Shown: positions 53,901 through 62,743, numbered from the stretch's first letter. The stretch is 64,000 nt of DNA from Filomicrobium sp. (GCA_017792465.1 CP051234.1:3008501-3072500), one strand, 5' to 3'. Notes: generated from the sequence alone by a model not told the origin. A program made the numbers and translations.

Positions 53901-54339
53901 GGCCAGCAACGATCCCGGCGCCGAGGATGGCGCCGATAATCCATTCGATACCGGCTCCGCCGCGGCTGGTGCGGGCGCTGCCCTGGACATTCATGCCCGA
54001 AGCGAAGCTTTCACCGATGAGCCAGGCGACGATCAGCATGACGCCCTGGATGCCGAAGGTGATCATCAGCGAGAGGATGGGTTCGTGGGTGAAATTGCGC
54101 ATCCCGTCCCAGGTCGTCCACCCGGAGGCAAGCGACAGAACGAGGCCGGTGGCGCCGAGCAGGGCAAGCTGCCAGTTGGAGAATGCAATCTTTTCGATGA
54201 CCTGGAGGAGGCGTTTCCTGAAGCCGCTCGACCACAGGTAGATGAAGTAGAGGCTGACGCAAAGCGCGATGACGGACCAGTTCCGGGCCATCCACTCCGT
54301 TACCGGTTTCAGCGAATCCGTGATCGCTACGATATCCAT
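50959..54339 (-). CDS. Large multi-pass membrane protein with long coiled coil, unknown function
   Basis: An 1126-residue protein. Six membrane segments are visible in residues 20-213 (for example 'VIALCVSLYFIYLWSSGF' and 'IILRNAVLWVMFLACMS'). A long coiled coil (about 220-480, rich in Gln, Glu, Arg, Ala) and a region with four Cys (about 500-580, 'QQCGQL', 'DIDCDPKQ', 'SNCAGG', 'ARKCLSD') follow. Another membrane segment lies near 612-635 ('AYLALAIAIAIDALVFMSG'). A large soluble C-terminal half with mixed alpha/beta pattern and an acidic linker near 930-960 completes it. I recognise no family. The start has ggag nine bases upstream. Both ends are clean: a terminator after it and 305 bp of non-coding DNA before it. 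The architecture suggests a membrane scaffold or stress sensor, but that is a guess. Confidence 0.85.
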   Translation of the reverse strand: MDIVAITDSLKPVTEWMARNWSVIALCVSLYFIYLWSSGFRKRLLQVIEKIAFSNWQLALLGATGLVLSLASGWTTWDGMRNFTHEPILSLMITFGIQGVMLIVAWLIGESFASGMNVQGSARTSRGGAGIEWIIGAILGAGIVAGLITLFVQGSLPISQDQILFGSIALAAVALIAILQGDLLTPYLRSTKIILRNAVLWVMFLACMSTSVFFSFDSLFSTIFPQDERARAAELRAQNQVAGIVSDIGQTIETRRLTEAEALFHSKGWAQYESELDQLASRAQGAQQAIENYFVKLMEDRRRAVAEQQERRASAESQQAALQTKSVQLNEEIARLQAERPSFAAAVEQQIQVVAEIQRRLDEQRAVVLAEEKGVEGTGKVGRGQQWRAEKATEERIRAELQVANERLSSPKRQVETIDKRVSTIKAELAQISGELAKLKGEAQTADQRIAAAQRTTDIEESVLKVDPARVLPAFERAKVAFRQEPTAERLNDLQQQCGQLVTAMAATPTTKESVRDIDCDPKQASEAAAVLFTLNDGARVFLSNCAGGDRLEQMKSTDALFGFARKCLSDSGLPSTATDELRTKINHAELNRDDKAHRFVVTWNAFNDGNRLAYLALAIAIAIDALVFMSGLFGANAVRSPLQDVPRFQARSAQQLEAVVETALQPHPYESARATIAAMRPIVTQNGFTQKIVLENPGAPDYAAVLAVVNAARSIGAADEDPTRPHTYLVRPELFEFLSMVAHRHYQANADYKQLAELSRLVTVSLQPHVGDHAEIVLHNMHPINEREGNGFTSEVLLNEVETRHVPIMRRVLNAGAVLNYVGHDSRKGEDDRYYVHKDLYKTLITIAAANPTTGAWLEDRPLIGANFNDARHAGRLSSATPQVGQSKTQLLADQRRARNDAENPDHDMQDYGFEGSPEADGDEFDTPDLGKPPAGADQFREYFESEFLTAIGFDETDRIKRRLDADGVKAAAMKAWRVLKRHCNQNRRLDTLVADFANDRDFRFSAKYSSLRSEFGASGPEVADLLEHVMSEIEQSLPVLLLFPELGLMRYLIEQLEDANMHGRELSQSEQKLQKRLREVDQLIRQTDLSDAGAWQQIKDTLEGWEINERDVTSRKNDPNSGTA

Positions 54340-54644
54340 CTATCTTTGCTCCGCACCCCTGCCGACTTGCCCGCTTCCCGTCGTGCGCCGGACGCTTGTT
54401 CAGTACGCCTGTTCAGTCCAACGCGAATCAATGCTCCATTGTTGCGCGCGATCCTGACAATACCGCGACCAACCAATGCAAGAGCTGTTCTTGCCTGGAA
54501 ATAATTGTTTCGCCACGCCGGGCAATTCAAGGGCCCGTCCGATGCGCCGGTTGCAAACATCGTCAGATTTTGTTGGTGCTAAAGCAACTTATTCTTTGAC
54601 GATGCGGCGGAGCGTGAACCTACAGGCAGCACCGAATTGCGCGG
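54340..54644. other. Intergenic region, no feature seen
   Basis: 305 bp between the 1126-residue protein gene and the thiolase gene, both on the minus strand. It should hold the promoter of the former. I see no hairpin with a T tract and no supported small gene. Confidence 0.5.
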
Positions 54645-55808
54645 CTAGAGCGCCTCAAACAAGGCCGCGACGCCGATGCCGCCGATGGCCCCAAGGGCGC
54701 ATGCGCCATACTTTGGCCTGTTTTCGACCCGGTTGCGCGCCATCCGGCTGAACAATCGCACCACGAGCACGGCGCCGGCCGCGGCGAAAGGATGGCCTCT
54801 GACGACGGCGCCGCCATCAGGATTGATCAGGTCGTCATCGAAGCCAAGGGATGAACCGAACGCGATCGCCTGTGCGGCGGACGTTTCATTGAGTTCGACG
54901 AGGCCGATGTCCTTGGGGTTGAAGCCTTTTGTGCGCTCATAGAGCTTGCGCATGGCCTCCATGGGGGCGCCGGCTTCGTTGTCGGCTTTGACACCTTGCG
55001 AGACACCGCTGACTAGGCGCAAGGCCGGCGGCTTGCCGAGTTCTTCCCAAACGGTTTGGGAGACGACTACGACCATTGCCGCTCCATCGTGCATGGCGCT
55101 GGTGTTGGCGGGTGTCAGGGAGCCTTCAGGGGGCAGGAACGGGGGTTCTGCAGCGAAATGATCGGGGTCGAGGTCTGAGCTGGCACTTTGATCGCGGGCT
55201 TCTTCCGGGGTCGACTTGATCGGTACGATCTCGCCGACGAAGCGTTTATCGTCGCGGGCCGATTGCGCCTTCATGTGGGATCGCAGTGCCCAGGCATCTT
55301 GTTGTTCGCGGGCGATGTTGAGGCGCTGGGAGAGAAGTTCGGAGGCCTCGAACTGATGCGGTTCGTCGGATTCATCGAGCATCGCGGGCTCGATGCCCAG
55401 GAAGTGGGGGAGTTGGTAGAGACTCTTTGGTTTGGCAATGCGCCACGGGGCGGTCGAGATCGACTCTGCGCCGCCGGCGACGATGATGTCGGCTTCGCCC
55501 TCCGATACGGTTCGGCAGGCGGTGATGATGGCGTCGAGGCCGGAGGCACACTGGCGGTCGATGGTAAATGCTGCAGCGCACTCTGGCAGGCCGGAGGCGA
55601 GTGCAATGGTGCGCGCAGGGTTGCCGCCCTGGGTGGCGTTTCCGACGATAATTTCGTCGACCTGGTCAGGGGTTATCTTGCAATCGGCAAGCGCGGCGTT
55701 GATGACCGGAGCGGCCAGCACTTCTATGCGGCGATTGCGGTGCAGCCCACCGACGCGACCCAAGGCCGAACGGCGGGCAGCGATGATGTAAGACATGGAA
55801 GTTTGCAT
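54645..55808 (-). CDS. Acetyl-CoA acetyltransferase family thiolase
   Basis: A 387-residue thiolase. The nucleophile Cys87 lies in 'RQCASGLDAI', the NEtsAAQ element is near residue 305 (NEAFAAQ in classical enzymes), His339 is in 'RGHPFAAAGA', and the acid/base Cys370 is in 'GACALGAIGG'. Catalytic residues are complete, but the loops around His339 and Cys370 differ from PhaA/AtoB (GHPIGASGA, CIGGGQG), so it belongs to a divergent subgroup and its acyl specificity is open. Start 55808 is used; an in-frame ATG at 55796 (MSYIIAARRS) is equally plausible. It is divergent from the zur-like gene. No other fatty-acid or PHB gene is nearby. Confidence 0.87.
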   Translation of the reverse strand: MQTSMSYIIAARRSALGRVGGLHRNRRIEVLAAPVINAALADCKITPDQVDEIIVGNATQGGNPARTIALASGLPECAAAFTIDRQCASGLDAIITACRTVSEGEADIIVAGGAESISTAPWRIAKPKSLYQLPHFLGIEPAMLDESDEPHQFEASELLSQRLNIAREQQDAWALRSHMKAQSARDDKRFVGEIVPIKSTPEEARDQSASSDLDPDHFAAEPPFLPPEGSLTPANTSAMHDGAAMVVVVSQTVWEELGKPPALRLVSGVSQGVKADNEAGAPMEAMRKLYERTKGFNPKDIGLVELNETSAAQAIAFGSSLGFDDDLINPDGGAVVRGHPFAAAGAVLVVRLFSRMARNRVENRPKYGACALGAIGGIGVAALFEAL

Positions 55809-56126
55809 GGTTGGGCTGCTGGCGTACTCGGACTAGAATGCGAAATGGAGCGGCGGGAACGGCAAGAGACGGCTGCGAATTGATTTCGCTGGGGCCGCTA
55901 CTTTCAGTCTCATGACGGTTATCCTTAATGGACCGTGGAAACATTGCGAAAGTAAGGCGTCTTGCGGCAGGTTTTGGTGATCAGATCTTGTCGAAAAAGT
56001 CCAAATTAATACTTTGTCGCAAATTGCGGCTCGGCGTCTTATATATGGTGATGAAACACGTGTGCTGCTGAAACCGCGTTGCGGTCTTGCGCACGAGAAA
56101 AAGAATTGAAGGAAACAGCTCCAGCG
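55809..56126. other. Divergent regulatory region between thiolase and zur-like gene
   Basis: 318 bp without a gene. The right half is AT-rich (cttatatatgg near 56040), compatible with the zur-like gene's promoter. No Zur-box palindrome was recognised. Confidence 0.45.
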
Positions 56127-56633
56127 ATGACCAAAGCGATGACAGAACCGGCTTCGCCTAAGGAGGCCGAGGATACTCAGCGGATGCTTGAGGATATCGT
56201 AGAGCGTGCAAAGTCGGCATTCGAAGAAAAAAATCTGAGATTTACGCAGCTTCGTGAGCAGGTTTTTTGCGAAATCGCTTCGATCCGTGGATCGATTGGC
56301 GCGTACGATATTCTTGAAAAGCTGGCCGAGAAGGGGACCCGGTTGGCGCCGATCTCGGTTTACCGCTCGATCGATGCGCTGATGGAAGCCGGTGTCATTC
56401 ACCGGCTGGAAAGCAAGAACGCGTTCTTCGCCTGCCGTCGGCATGAGCACGGCAAGAAGGGTCGGCCGATTTTTATGTCATGCGAACAGTGCGGGAGCGT
56501 CGTTGAAGTTCCGGCGCAAGGCATCTTCGATGAAGTGAAGGAGCTTGCCGATTCGGTTGATTTCACACCGAAGGTGAAGTTCATCGAAGTTTCAGGCGTG
56601 TGTGCGAGCTGCCGCGATAAGGCCAAAAGCTGA
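56127..56633 (+). CDS. zur: Fur-family transcriptional regulator, Zur-like
   Basis: A 168-residue metal-responsive repressor. The winged helix occupies about 20-95 ('RFTQLREQVFCEIASIRGSIGAYD' in two helices, 'PISVYRSIDALMEAGVIHRLE'). The 'ESKNAFFACRRHEHG' segment and the paired structural-zinc motifs 'CEQCG' and 'CASC' follow. The AYDIL and HRLESxNAFxAC elements match alphaproteobacterial Zur more than Fur/Mur or Irr, and the His-rich Irr haem motif is absent. The start is uncertain: ATG 56127 has aagga 13 bases away, TTG 56106 is possible, and ATG 56139 is a shorter option. It would repress zinc-uptake genes, none of which is in this window. Confidence 0.85.
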   Translation: MTKAMTEPASPKEAEDTQRMLEDIVERAKSAFEEKNLRFTQLREQVFCEIASIRGSIGAYDILEKLAEKGTRLAPISVYRSIDALMEAGVIHRLESKNAFFACRRHEHGKKGRPIFMSCEQCGSVVEVPAQGIFDEVKELADSVDFTPKVKFIEVSGVCASCRDKAKS

Positions 56634-56672
56634 GCTGCGTGGCGAAGCGCGCTTAACAGTCCTCGAAAATCG

Positions 56673-57512
56673 ATGGAGGTGCAGGTGTCGGGACGGACAA
56701 TCCTGATCACGGGAGCGTCGTCGGGCATTGGGCTTGCTGCGGCTAAGGCAATGAGGAAACGCGGCTGGCGTGTTTTGGCGACGGCACGCAAGGACGCCGA
56801 CCTGCAGAAGTTGTCGAACGACATCGGCGTTGAAGCGTTGGCGTTGGAATTGGCCGATCCCAAAAGTATTGAAGCTTGCGCAAGCGGCGCGCTTGACCTG
56901 AGCGATGGTCGCATCGATGCGCTCTTTAATAACGCCGCGTTCGGGCAACTCGGCGCGGTTGAGGATTTGTCGGCCGACTTGTTGCGCCAGCAGTTCGAAG
57001 TGAATGTGATTGGCGGGCATGATCTCACGTGCCGGTTGTTGCCGCAGATGCGCTCACGAGGCGCGGGCCGGATCGTGCAATGCTCATCGGTTCTCGGGCT
57101 CGTCGCCGGGCCTTACCGGGGTGCCTACTGTGCGTCGAAGTTTGCGTTGGAAGGTTTGAGCGATGCCATGCGCATCGAGTTGAACGGATCGGGCGTTCAT
57201 GTCTCTCTCATCGAACCGGGGCCGATCCGCACCCGCTTTGTCGAAAACGCGTTGCAGCGGTTGAAGGCTACGATCGACATGGAAGGTTCGGTGCATCGCA
57301 CGACCTACAAGGCGCGACTGGCGCAGCTCGAAGCTGGCGGTAAGGCCACCTTCAAGCTTGAACCTGAGGCGGTTGTCGAGAAGCTTATCCATGCGGTTGA
57401 GAGCCGGCATCCGAAACCGCGCTACTTCGTGACGACGCCGACTTATGCGGCCGATGTCATGCGGCGGTTGCTGCCGACGCGGCTGCTTGATCGGGTGTTG
57501 GTCTCGCAATAG
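56673..57512 (+). CDS. Short-chain dehydrogenase/reductase
   Basis: A 279-residue SDR. The cofactor motif TGASSGIG is near residue 12, NNAAFG near 90, catalytic Ser in 'VQCSSVLG', and YxxxK in 'YCASKFALEG'. A C-terminal extension of about 60 residues gives the length of the classical SDR group that includes 17-beta-hydroxysteroid-dehydrogenase-like and DltE/YbbO-like proteins; the substrate is not known. The ATG at 56673 has no Shine-Dalgarno, whereas GTG at 56685 has ggagg five bases upstream and may be the true start, removing four residues. It follows the zur-like gene by 39 bp in the same direction and may be co-transcribed. Confidence 0.9.
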   Translation: MEVQVSGRTILITGASSGIGLAAAKAMRKRGWRVLATARKDADLQKLSNDIGVEALALELADPKSIEACASGALDLSDGRIDALFNNAAFGQLGAVEDLSADLLRQQFEVNVIGGHDLTCRLLPQMRSRGAGRIVQCSSVLGLVAGPYRGAYCASKFALEGLSDAMRIELNGSGVHVSLIEPGPIRTRFVENALQRLKATIDMEGSVHRTTYKARLAQLEAGGKATFKLEPEAVVEKLIHAVESRHPKPRYFVTTPTYAADVMRRLLPTRLLDRVLVSQ

Positions 57513-57573
57513 CGGCGGCGCCGTTCAGCCGGGCGGGAGGACTGGCTTCCAGAGCAATTCAAAAAGGCCGATT

Positions 57574-58056
57574 TCAAGCGCGGTGATAGGGGTGGCCGGC
57601 GATGATGGTGATCGACCGGTAGAGCTGTTCGGCAAGCATGATGCGCGCAAGGCCGTGTGGTAGCGTCATTTTCGAAAGCGACAGGGATAATGCGCAGGCG
57701 CTGCGAGCAGGTGCGCCATGACCGTCTGCGCCGCCGATCAGGAATGCGACTTCGCGGGCGCCGTCGTCGCGTTGGTGGGCCAGATAGTCGGCCAGTTCCG
57801 GGCTTGTTAGTTGCTTGCCGCGCTCATCGAGGAGAACGCGCACTGAGGCTTGCGACGTCGCGGCCAGCAGGCGGTCCGCTTCGTCGTTTCGGCGAGGTTC
57901 AAGCTGCGAGGAGCGGCCTTCGGGAAAGTCCTGGATCTGTAGAGGTCCGAGGCTGCAGGAGCGGCCGAGGCCGGTTGCCAGATCGCAATAGCGTTCAATG
58001 AGGGAGGTTTCGGGTCCGGCCTTGAGACGCCCGATGGCGGCGATGGAGAGGCGCAT
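57574..58056 (-). CDS. rlmH: 23S rRNA pseudouridine-1915 N3-methyltransferase RlmH
   Basis: A 160-residue SPOUT methyltransferase that methylates pseudouridine 1915 in helix 69 of 23S rRNA on the assembled ribosome. The SAM-binding knot motif is 'AFLIGGADGHG' near residue 105, and the C-terminal 'MLAEQLYRS..I..GHPYHR' is diagnostic. Length is normal (about 155-160). It follows rsfS in the minus-strand order, the usual arrangement in Proteobacteria. Confidence 0.96.
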   Translation of the reverse strand: MRLSIAAIGRLKAGPETSLIERYCDLATGLGRSCSLGPLQIQDFPEGRSSQLEPRRNDEADRLLAATSQASVRVLLDERGKQLTSPELADYLAHQRDDGAREVAFLIGGADGHGAPARSACALSLSLSKMTLPHGLARIMLAEQLYRSITIIAGHPYHRA

Positions 58057-58180
58057 CGCAATTCAATCCAGCCGGTTTATGGCACATTGCTGCTTTGGCC
58101 GGTGAAGGGACACTTCACCGGCTCACAGGTTCGACGTGGCACGCGCTGACGGCAACCGCAGAGATCCGCGGGAGTAGCCG

Positions 58181-58591
58181 TTAGTGCGAGGTCGATTCGG
58201 CCGGACGTTCGCCTGACCACATCCGTTCGAGATTGTAGAATTCCCGAACTTCAGGGCGGAACAGGTGAACGATGATGTCGCCCGTGTCGATCAAAACCCA
58301 ATCGCAGGTATCGTCGCCCTCGACGCGAGCGCGACCATGTCCGGCATCTTTGAGTTTTTCTCGGATTTTGTCAGCGATGGCTCCAACGTGCCGGTCTGTG
58401 CGACCGGATGCGACGATCATGAAATCGCCGATCGACGTCTTGCCTGACAAATTGATCGTGACAATTTCTTCCGCTTTGGCTTCATCGAGCCAATGGATGA
58501 TTTTTGACACGAGCGTTGACGAGACTTTGCTTTCGGGCACCGTCTCGGTGGGAGACTGACCCGTCATGGCAGCCTCATGCGCAGTTGGCAT
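58181..58591 (-). CDS. rsfS: Ribosomal silencing factor RsfS
   Basis: A 136-residue protein of the Iojap/RsfS family. It binds uL14 on the 50S subunit and blocks subunit joining in starvation. The core is complete: 'DEAKAEEIVTINLSGKTS', 'DFMIVASGRTDRHVGAIAD', 'CDWVLIDTGDIIVHLF' and 'REFYNLERMWSG'. The first 15 residues are non-conserved, and an in-frame ATG at 58567 is an alternative start. It lies between nadD and rlmH. A 10-bp hairpin without a T tract (58098-58122) follows in the gap to rlmH. Confidence 0.96.
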   Translation of the reverse strand: MPTAHEAAMTGQSPTETVPESKVSSTLVSKIIHWLDEAKAEEIVTINLSGKTSIGDFMIVASGRTDRHVGAIADKIREKLKDAGHGRARVEGDDTCDWVLIDTGDIIVHLFRPEVREFYNLERMWSGERPAESTSH

Positions 58592-58860
58592 GTTTAAGTG
58601 GTCGTCCTTTCCTCATCGAACCGTACAGTTGGAGCTTTCTTCCAATGGTTCGCCTCGTTTCACTGATCCCGAACGACTGTTCCGCGATCTGCGATAATGA
58701 GCGGTGGATATAGGCACTTCTTCCAACTTTGGGAAGATTAAGCTTTCACTAACGAGCGAGCAACCTTTAGCAGGCAGTTTATTGCAAGAGTTTGACGCTT
58801 CGGGAGCTGTTCCCGTGATAAATTGGTCACGAATTTGGCCACTCGCGGCGCAAATGTAGC

Positions 58861-59502
58861 TTAGCCGCCCGTCTGGCGATGCGCTCTAAGCGCGGTCGAA
58901 GACTGGTTTGAGAGCCTTGTCGAAAGGAATAACCAGGCCGGCGGCGACAAGTCCGGCAGCATGCGGGCGTGGCGCTCGCGCAGGCGATAGCGGCTGAGAT
59001 AGCGGGCTGTCGGGGAGGCCAGCGCCTTGAAGCGCCAGCCTGGGCGATCGATGACGGCGATTGGAACGGTGCGCGCGATTTCGCGCCACTGCTGCCAGTG
59101 ATGGAAGGTTGCCAGATTGTCGGCCCCCATAATCCACACGAAATGCGCTTTGGGATGCTGGCGTGTGAGGAAACGTATCGTCTGGGCTGTGTAAGGCGTC
59201 CCTAATTGGCGTTCGAAGTCGGTCGTCACCATTGCGGAGTGATTCGCCATCGCCTCAATGGCTTCTATGCGGTCATCGGTTTTCGGGAGCCCGTCGTTTT
59301 CCTTGAGAGGATTGCCGGGCGTTACAACCCACCAGAGCCGGTCAAGGCGCAAGCGCCGCAATGCGGTGCGGGCGACTATGAGGTGGCCTTCGTGTGGAGG
59401 ATTGAAGGAGCCGCCCATAAGGCCGATGCGTGCGCCCGGCCAGACGGGCGGGGTCTCAATCGCGAAGTTTGTACGCCCGTTCAGCGTTTCGAATTCACTC
59501 AA
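58861..59502 (-). CDS. nadD: Nicotinate-nucleotide adenylyltransferase NadD (TTG start)
   Basis: A 213-residue enzyme that makes deamido-NAD from nicotinate mononucleotide and ATP. The nucleotidyltransferase motif 'GGSFNPPHEGHL' is at residues 25-36, 'GADNLATFHHWQQW' follows near 110, and the 'YRLRERH' segment near the end corresponds to the second ATP motif. The frame is open up to 59850, but only the part from 59502 has sense. No ATG is suitable, and TTG at 59502 is preceded by ccggagcgcc. This start leaves 61 bp after proA. A start that relies on ATG would miss the catalytic motif or add nearly 120 nonsense residues. Confidence 0.92.
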   Translation of the reverse strand: MSEFETLNGRTNFAIETPPVWPGARIGLMGGSFNPPHEGHLIVARTALRRLRLDRLWWVVTPGNPLKENDGLPKTDDRIEAIEAMANHSAMVTTDFERQLGTPYTAQTIRFLTRQHPKAHFVWIMGADNLATFHHWQQWREIARTVPIAVIDRPGWRFKALASPTARYLSRYRLRERHARMLPDLSPPAWLFLSTRLSNQSSTALRAHRQTGG

Positions 59503-59563
59503 CGCTGGCGCTCCGGAAGGCTGGGCGTACGAATACCTGGCAGGCCGGAGACGGCGGTCACGT

Positions 59564-60859
59564 TCATTTCGGGCGCACCTGGCCGTTGCCGCGCACGACG
59601 TATTTGAACGTCGTGAGCTGTTCCAAGCCAACCGGTCCGCGTGCGTGCATGCGTCCGGTTGCGATGCCGATTTCGGCTCCCATCCCGAACTGGCCGCCGT
59701 CGGCGAATTGTGTCGAGGCGTTGTGCATGACGATTGCTGAATCGACGCGCGACAGGAAGCGCTCGGCGGTGCCGATGCACTCGGTGATGATGCAGTCGGT
59801 GTGCTGCGAGCCGTACTTGGCGATGTGCTCGATGGCTTCATCGACGCCATCGACGGTTTTTACCGAGATGATCGCATCGAGGTGTTCGGCGCCCCAGTCG
59901 TTATCGGATGCGGGGATGACGCGCTCATCGGTTGCCTGGGTGGCCGCGTCGCCGCGCACTTCGCAGCCGGCGTCAAGCAGCGCTTTGACGAGTGGGGTCA
60001 GGTAATCTTCATGCGCGTTCTTGTCGACAAGCAGCGTTTCGGTGGCCCCGCATACGCCGGTCCGCCGCAGCTTTGCGTTGATGACGATGTCCTTGGCCAT
60101 GTCGATATCCGCGCCGCGGTCGACGTAGGTATGGCAGACGCCCTCAAGGTGCGCGAAGACCGGCACGCGGGCTTCGTCTTGAACGCGCGCGACGAGGCTC
60201 TTGCCGCCGCGGGGCACGATGACATCAATCGAGCCGTCGAGGCCGCGGAGCATATGGCCAACGGCTTCGCGGTCGGTTGTGGGGACGATCTGGATGGCGT
60301 CTTCCGGCAGGCCGGTTTCGCGCAAGCCGTGGGCGAGGCAGGTCAGGATCGCCATGCTTGAATGGTGGCTATCCGAACCGCCGCGCAAGATGGCCGCGTT
60401 GCCCGATTTCAAGCACAGCGCGCCGGCGTCGGCCGTCACGTTGGGGCGGCTTTCATAGATGATGCCGATGACGCCGATCGGGACGCGGACACGCGAAATG
60501 TTGAGTCCGTTCGGGCGATCCCATTTGGCGATGACGGAGCCGACGGGATCGTCGAGATCGGCGATGGCTTCGAGGCCTTTTGCGATTTGTTCGACACGTT
60601 CAGGGTCGAGTAACAGGCGATCGAGATAAGAACCTGGCTTGCCGGCTTCTTCGGCGGCCGTCAGATCGCGCTTATTGGCTTCGATGATGGTTGGCGTGTG
60701 GCGCCGCAGTTCTTCGGCGGCAATCCGCAGCGCCTGGTCCTTGGTTTCCCGCGGGGCAATGGCGAGCGCGCTTGCGGCGGTACGGGCGGCTTTGCCCATA
60801 GCCAGCATCAAGGCTTCGACGTTGCTGTCGTTGAGAAGTTTCTGGACCGTCGAATTCAT
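59564..60859 (-). CDS. proA: Gamma-glutamyl phosphate reductase ProA
   Basis: A 431-residue NADPH-dependent enzyme of the aldehyde dehydrogenase superfamily, the second step of proline synthesis. Markers: '[18 protein letters not shown]' near 125, '[12 protein letters not shown]', and the catalytic Cys in '[13 protein letters not shown]' near 280. The C-terminal '[13 protein letters not shown]' and '[17 protein letters not shown]' are diagnostic. Start 60859 (MNSTVQ) has ggag ten bases upstream; the frame opens at 61015 without homology. It works with ProB, encoded 550 bp upstream and separated by the ybjN-like gene. Confidence 0.97.
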   Translation of the reverse strand: MNSTVQKLLNDSNVEALMLAMGKAARTAASALAIAPRETKDQALRIAAEELRRHTPTIIEANKRDLTAAEEAGKPGSYLDRLLLDPERVEQIAKGLEAIADLDDPVGSVIAKWDRPNGLNISRVRVPIGVIGIIYESRPNVTADAGALCLKSGNAAILRGGSDSHHSSMAILTCLAHGLRETGLPEDAIQIVPTTDREAVGHMLRGLDGSIDVIVPRGGKSLVARVQDEARVPVFAHLEGVCHTYVDRGADIDMAKDIVINAKLRRTGVCGATETLLVDKNAHEDYLTPLVKALLDAGCEVRGDAATQATDERVIPASDNDWGAEHLDAIISVKTVDGVDEAIEHIAKYGSQHTDCIITECIGTAERFLSRVDSAIVMHNASTQFADGGQFGMGAEIGIATGRMHARGPVGLEQLTTFKYVVRGNGQVRPK

Positions 60860-60986
60860 TTTGTTTCGGACTCCGAATTCCTTTTCGGGGGTGTGCCGTC
60901 TCGGGCAACCAGCGTTGCGGTCTTTGCCGCGGCTCGCATCGTTGCGGTCGAAATCGCGTCGTTTAGATTGAGCGACCGCTATCCGT

Positions 60987-61397
60987 TCAGCCTTGGGCGG
61001 CGAGCAGATCTTCAACGAATATCCGCAAGAGAAGATCCCACCAACTCACAACCTCTTTAACGTGGGCCGCCGTTATGCCTGTCAGAATGACCGACTGGGT
61101 CAGCATGGCTTCACCCTCGTCGTTGACCGAGGCGCGTGTCAACGGAAACCGGTTATTCCAGTTATTGACCCATTCCAGACTGGCCTTGCGGCCGGGGAGC
61201 ATACAACTCAGCATCAGGTATGGGCTTTTCTGTTCTGTGTTCTGGAACAGAAACGCGGAAAACGGGATGCCGCTGGTCGTGGCGCGAATGCCTTTTGTAT
61301 TGGCCGACACTTCGGCAACTTCGACGGCGAGACCGAGGTGCTGGAAGCACTCGGCAATGGCATCGATATCGGTAGCGAGCATCTGGTCGGTCGACAT
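60987..61397 (-). CDS. YbjN-domain protein
   Basis: A 136-residue protein of the YbjN family, which has a fold related to type III secretion chaperones and is linked to stress and motility phenotypes in enterobacteria. '[19 protein letters not shown]', 'AFLFQNTEQ', '[20 protein letters not shown]' and a hydrophobic C-terminal helix are typical. It starts 15 bp after the proB stop and is followed by proA, so it is inserted in the proline operon. A role in proline metabolism is not implied by sequence. Confidence 0.82.
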   Translation of the reverse strand: MSTDQMLATDIDAIAECFQHLGLAVEVAEVSANTKGIRATTSGIPFSAFLFQNTEQKSPYLMLSCMLPGRKASLEWVNNWNNRFPLTRASVNDEGEAMLTQSVILTGITAAHVKEVVSWWDLLLRIFVEDLLAAQG

Positions 61398-61412
61398 GTG
61401 GTTCGTTCTCCC

Positions 61413-62591
61413 TCAGCTTTCATCGCGATGTTGCCGGTTCAGTGCCATGTCATCGCGGTGAATGAGTTCATCGCGACCGGCAAATCCTAGGATCTCGGCG
61501 ATCTCAGTGGTCTTCTTCCCGATAATTCTTGCGGCTTCATCTTTGGCATAGGCGACGATGCCGCGTCCAAGGTCGCGACCGTCAAGACTGCGGATAATTA
61601 CTGCTTCGCCGCGGTCGAAGGTTCCGGAGACTTCGCGCACGCCGGCTGGCAGCAAGCTTCGCCCGGCAAAGAGGGCCTTCTCTGCACCCTTGTCGACGAT
61701 GATGGCGCCTTTGGGTTGGAGCTGGCCCGAGATCCAGCGCTTGCGGGATGTAACAGGATCGGTTGGCGCCAGAAACCAAGTGCAGGCGGCGCCTTCTCCA
61801 ATTGCGCGCAAGGGGTTCATGCGTTTGCCGGACGCGATCACCATGTCGCAGCCGGCTGCGCGCGCAATCTTTGCAGCCTGCACTTTGGTGCGCATACCGC
61901 CGCGCGAAAGCTCGCTGCCGGCGTCTCCGGCCATGGCCTCGATTTCAGGCGTGATGTCGGTGACGACATCCAGCCGTTTGGCGTCTGAAGCGGATCCGGG
62001 TGGCGCGGTATAGAGGCCATCGACATCGGAGAGCAGGACGAGGCAGTCGGCGTCGATCATGGAGGCGACGCGCGCGGAGAGCCGGTCGTTGTCGCCGTAG
62101 CGGATTTCGGTGGTAGCAACGGTGTCGTTTTCGTTGACGACCGGAAGTGCCTTGAGGCGCAGAAGCGTCAGAAGCGTGTCGCGTGCGTTGAGGTAACGGC
62201 GGCGCTGTTCAGTATCGCCGAGGGTCAGAAGAATTTGCGCGGCGCTTAGTCCGTGACCGCGCGCCAGATCTGCGTAGGCGTGTGCGAGTGAGATTTGTCC
62301 CACCGCGGCGGCGGCCTGGCTTTCTTCCAGGTCGAGCGGACCCTTGGGCAGCCCGAGCGACTGGCGCCCTAGCGCAATTGCGCCTGAAGACACGAGCACG
62401 ACCTCGCGGCCCGCGCGGTTCAAGTCCGCGACATCATCGATGAGCGAGGCAAGCCAATCGGAGTTCAACGCTCCCGTTTCACGATTGGCGAGCAGGGCGG
62501 AGCCGAGCTTGACGACAACGCGCCTGGCCGCAGTCCACTCGGAGCGGGCTGCGGTGTCGTTTTGCGCGTCATGATGCGTGGGCTCTGCCAT
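61413..62591 (-). CDS. proB: Glutamate 5-kinase ProB with PUA domain
   Basis: A 392-residue enzyme that phosphorylates glutamate, the first and proline-inhibited step of proline synthesis. The amino-acid kinase domain (20-275) has '[10 protein letters not shown]', '[17 protein letters not shown]', '[18 protein letters not shown]' and '[13 protein letters not shown]'. The PUA domain (about 295-385) follows with '[21 protein letters not shown]'. Start 62591 lacks a clear Shine-Dalgarno; a GTG at 62642 would add 17 residues. The obg gene lies upstream, as is common in alphaproteobacteria. Confidence 0.96.
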   Translation of the reverse strand: MAEPTHHDAQNDTAARSEWTAARRVVVKLGSALLANRETGALNSDWLASLIDDVADLNRAGREVVLVSSGAIALGRQSLGLPKGPLDLEESQAAAAVGQISLAHAYADLARGHGLSAAQILLTLGDTEQRRRYLNARDTLLTLLRLKALPVVNENDTVATTEIRYGDNDRLSARVASMIDADCLVLLSDVDGLYTAPPGSASDAKRLDVVTDITPEIEAMAGDAGSELSRGGMRTKVQAAKIARAAGCDMVIASGKRMNPLRAIGEGAACTWFLAPTDPVTSRKRWISGQLQPKGAIIVDKGAEKALFAGRSLLPAGVREVSGTFDRGEAVIIRSLDGRDLGRGIVAYAKDEAARIIGKKTTEIAEILGFAGRDELIHRDDMALNRQHRDES

Positions 62592-62743
62592 CTGCTTTAT
62601 CGTCAGTGTGGTTTGCGGTCGTTGAGGGTGTGCAGATAGCACAGTTTGTGGCGGCTCGAAGGAAATCTATCCGAATTGATGGGAACAGGTTGAAAGCGCG
62701 GCGCGTTCTCAGTTCGAGAGTTCAAGAAACTGGAGAGATGAGC

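Noticed and set aside
58098-58122. Perfect 10-bp hairpin between rsfS and rlmH considered as a terminator
   Set aside because: No T tract on either strand; it sits in a conserved operon and is more likely a processing or stability element.
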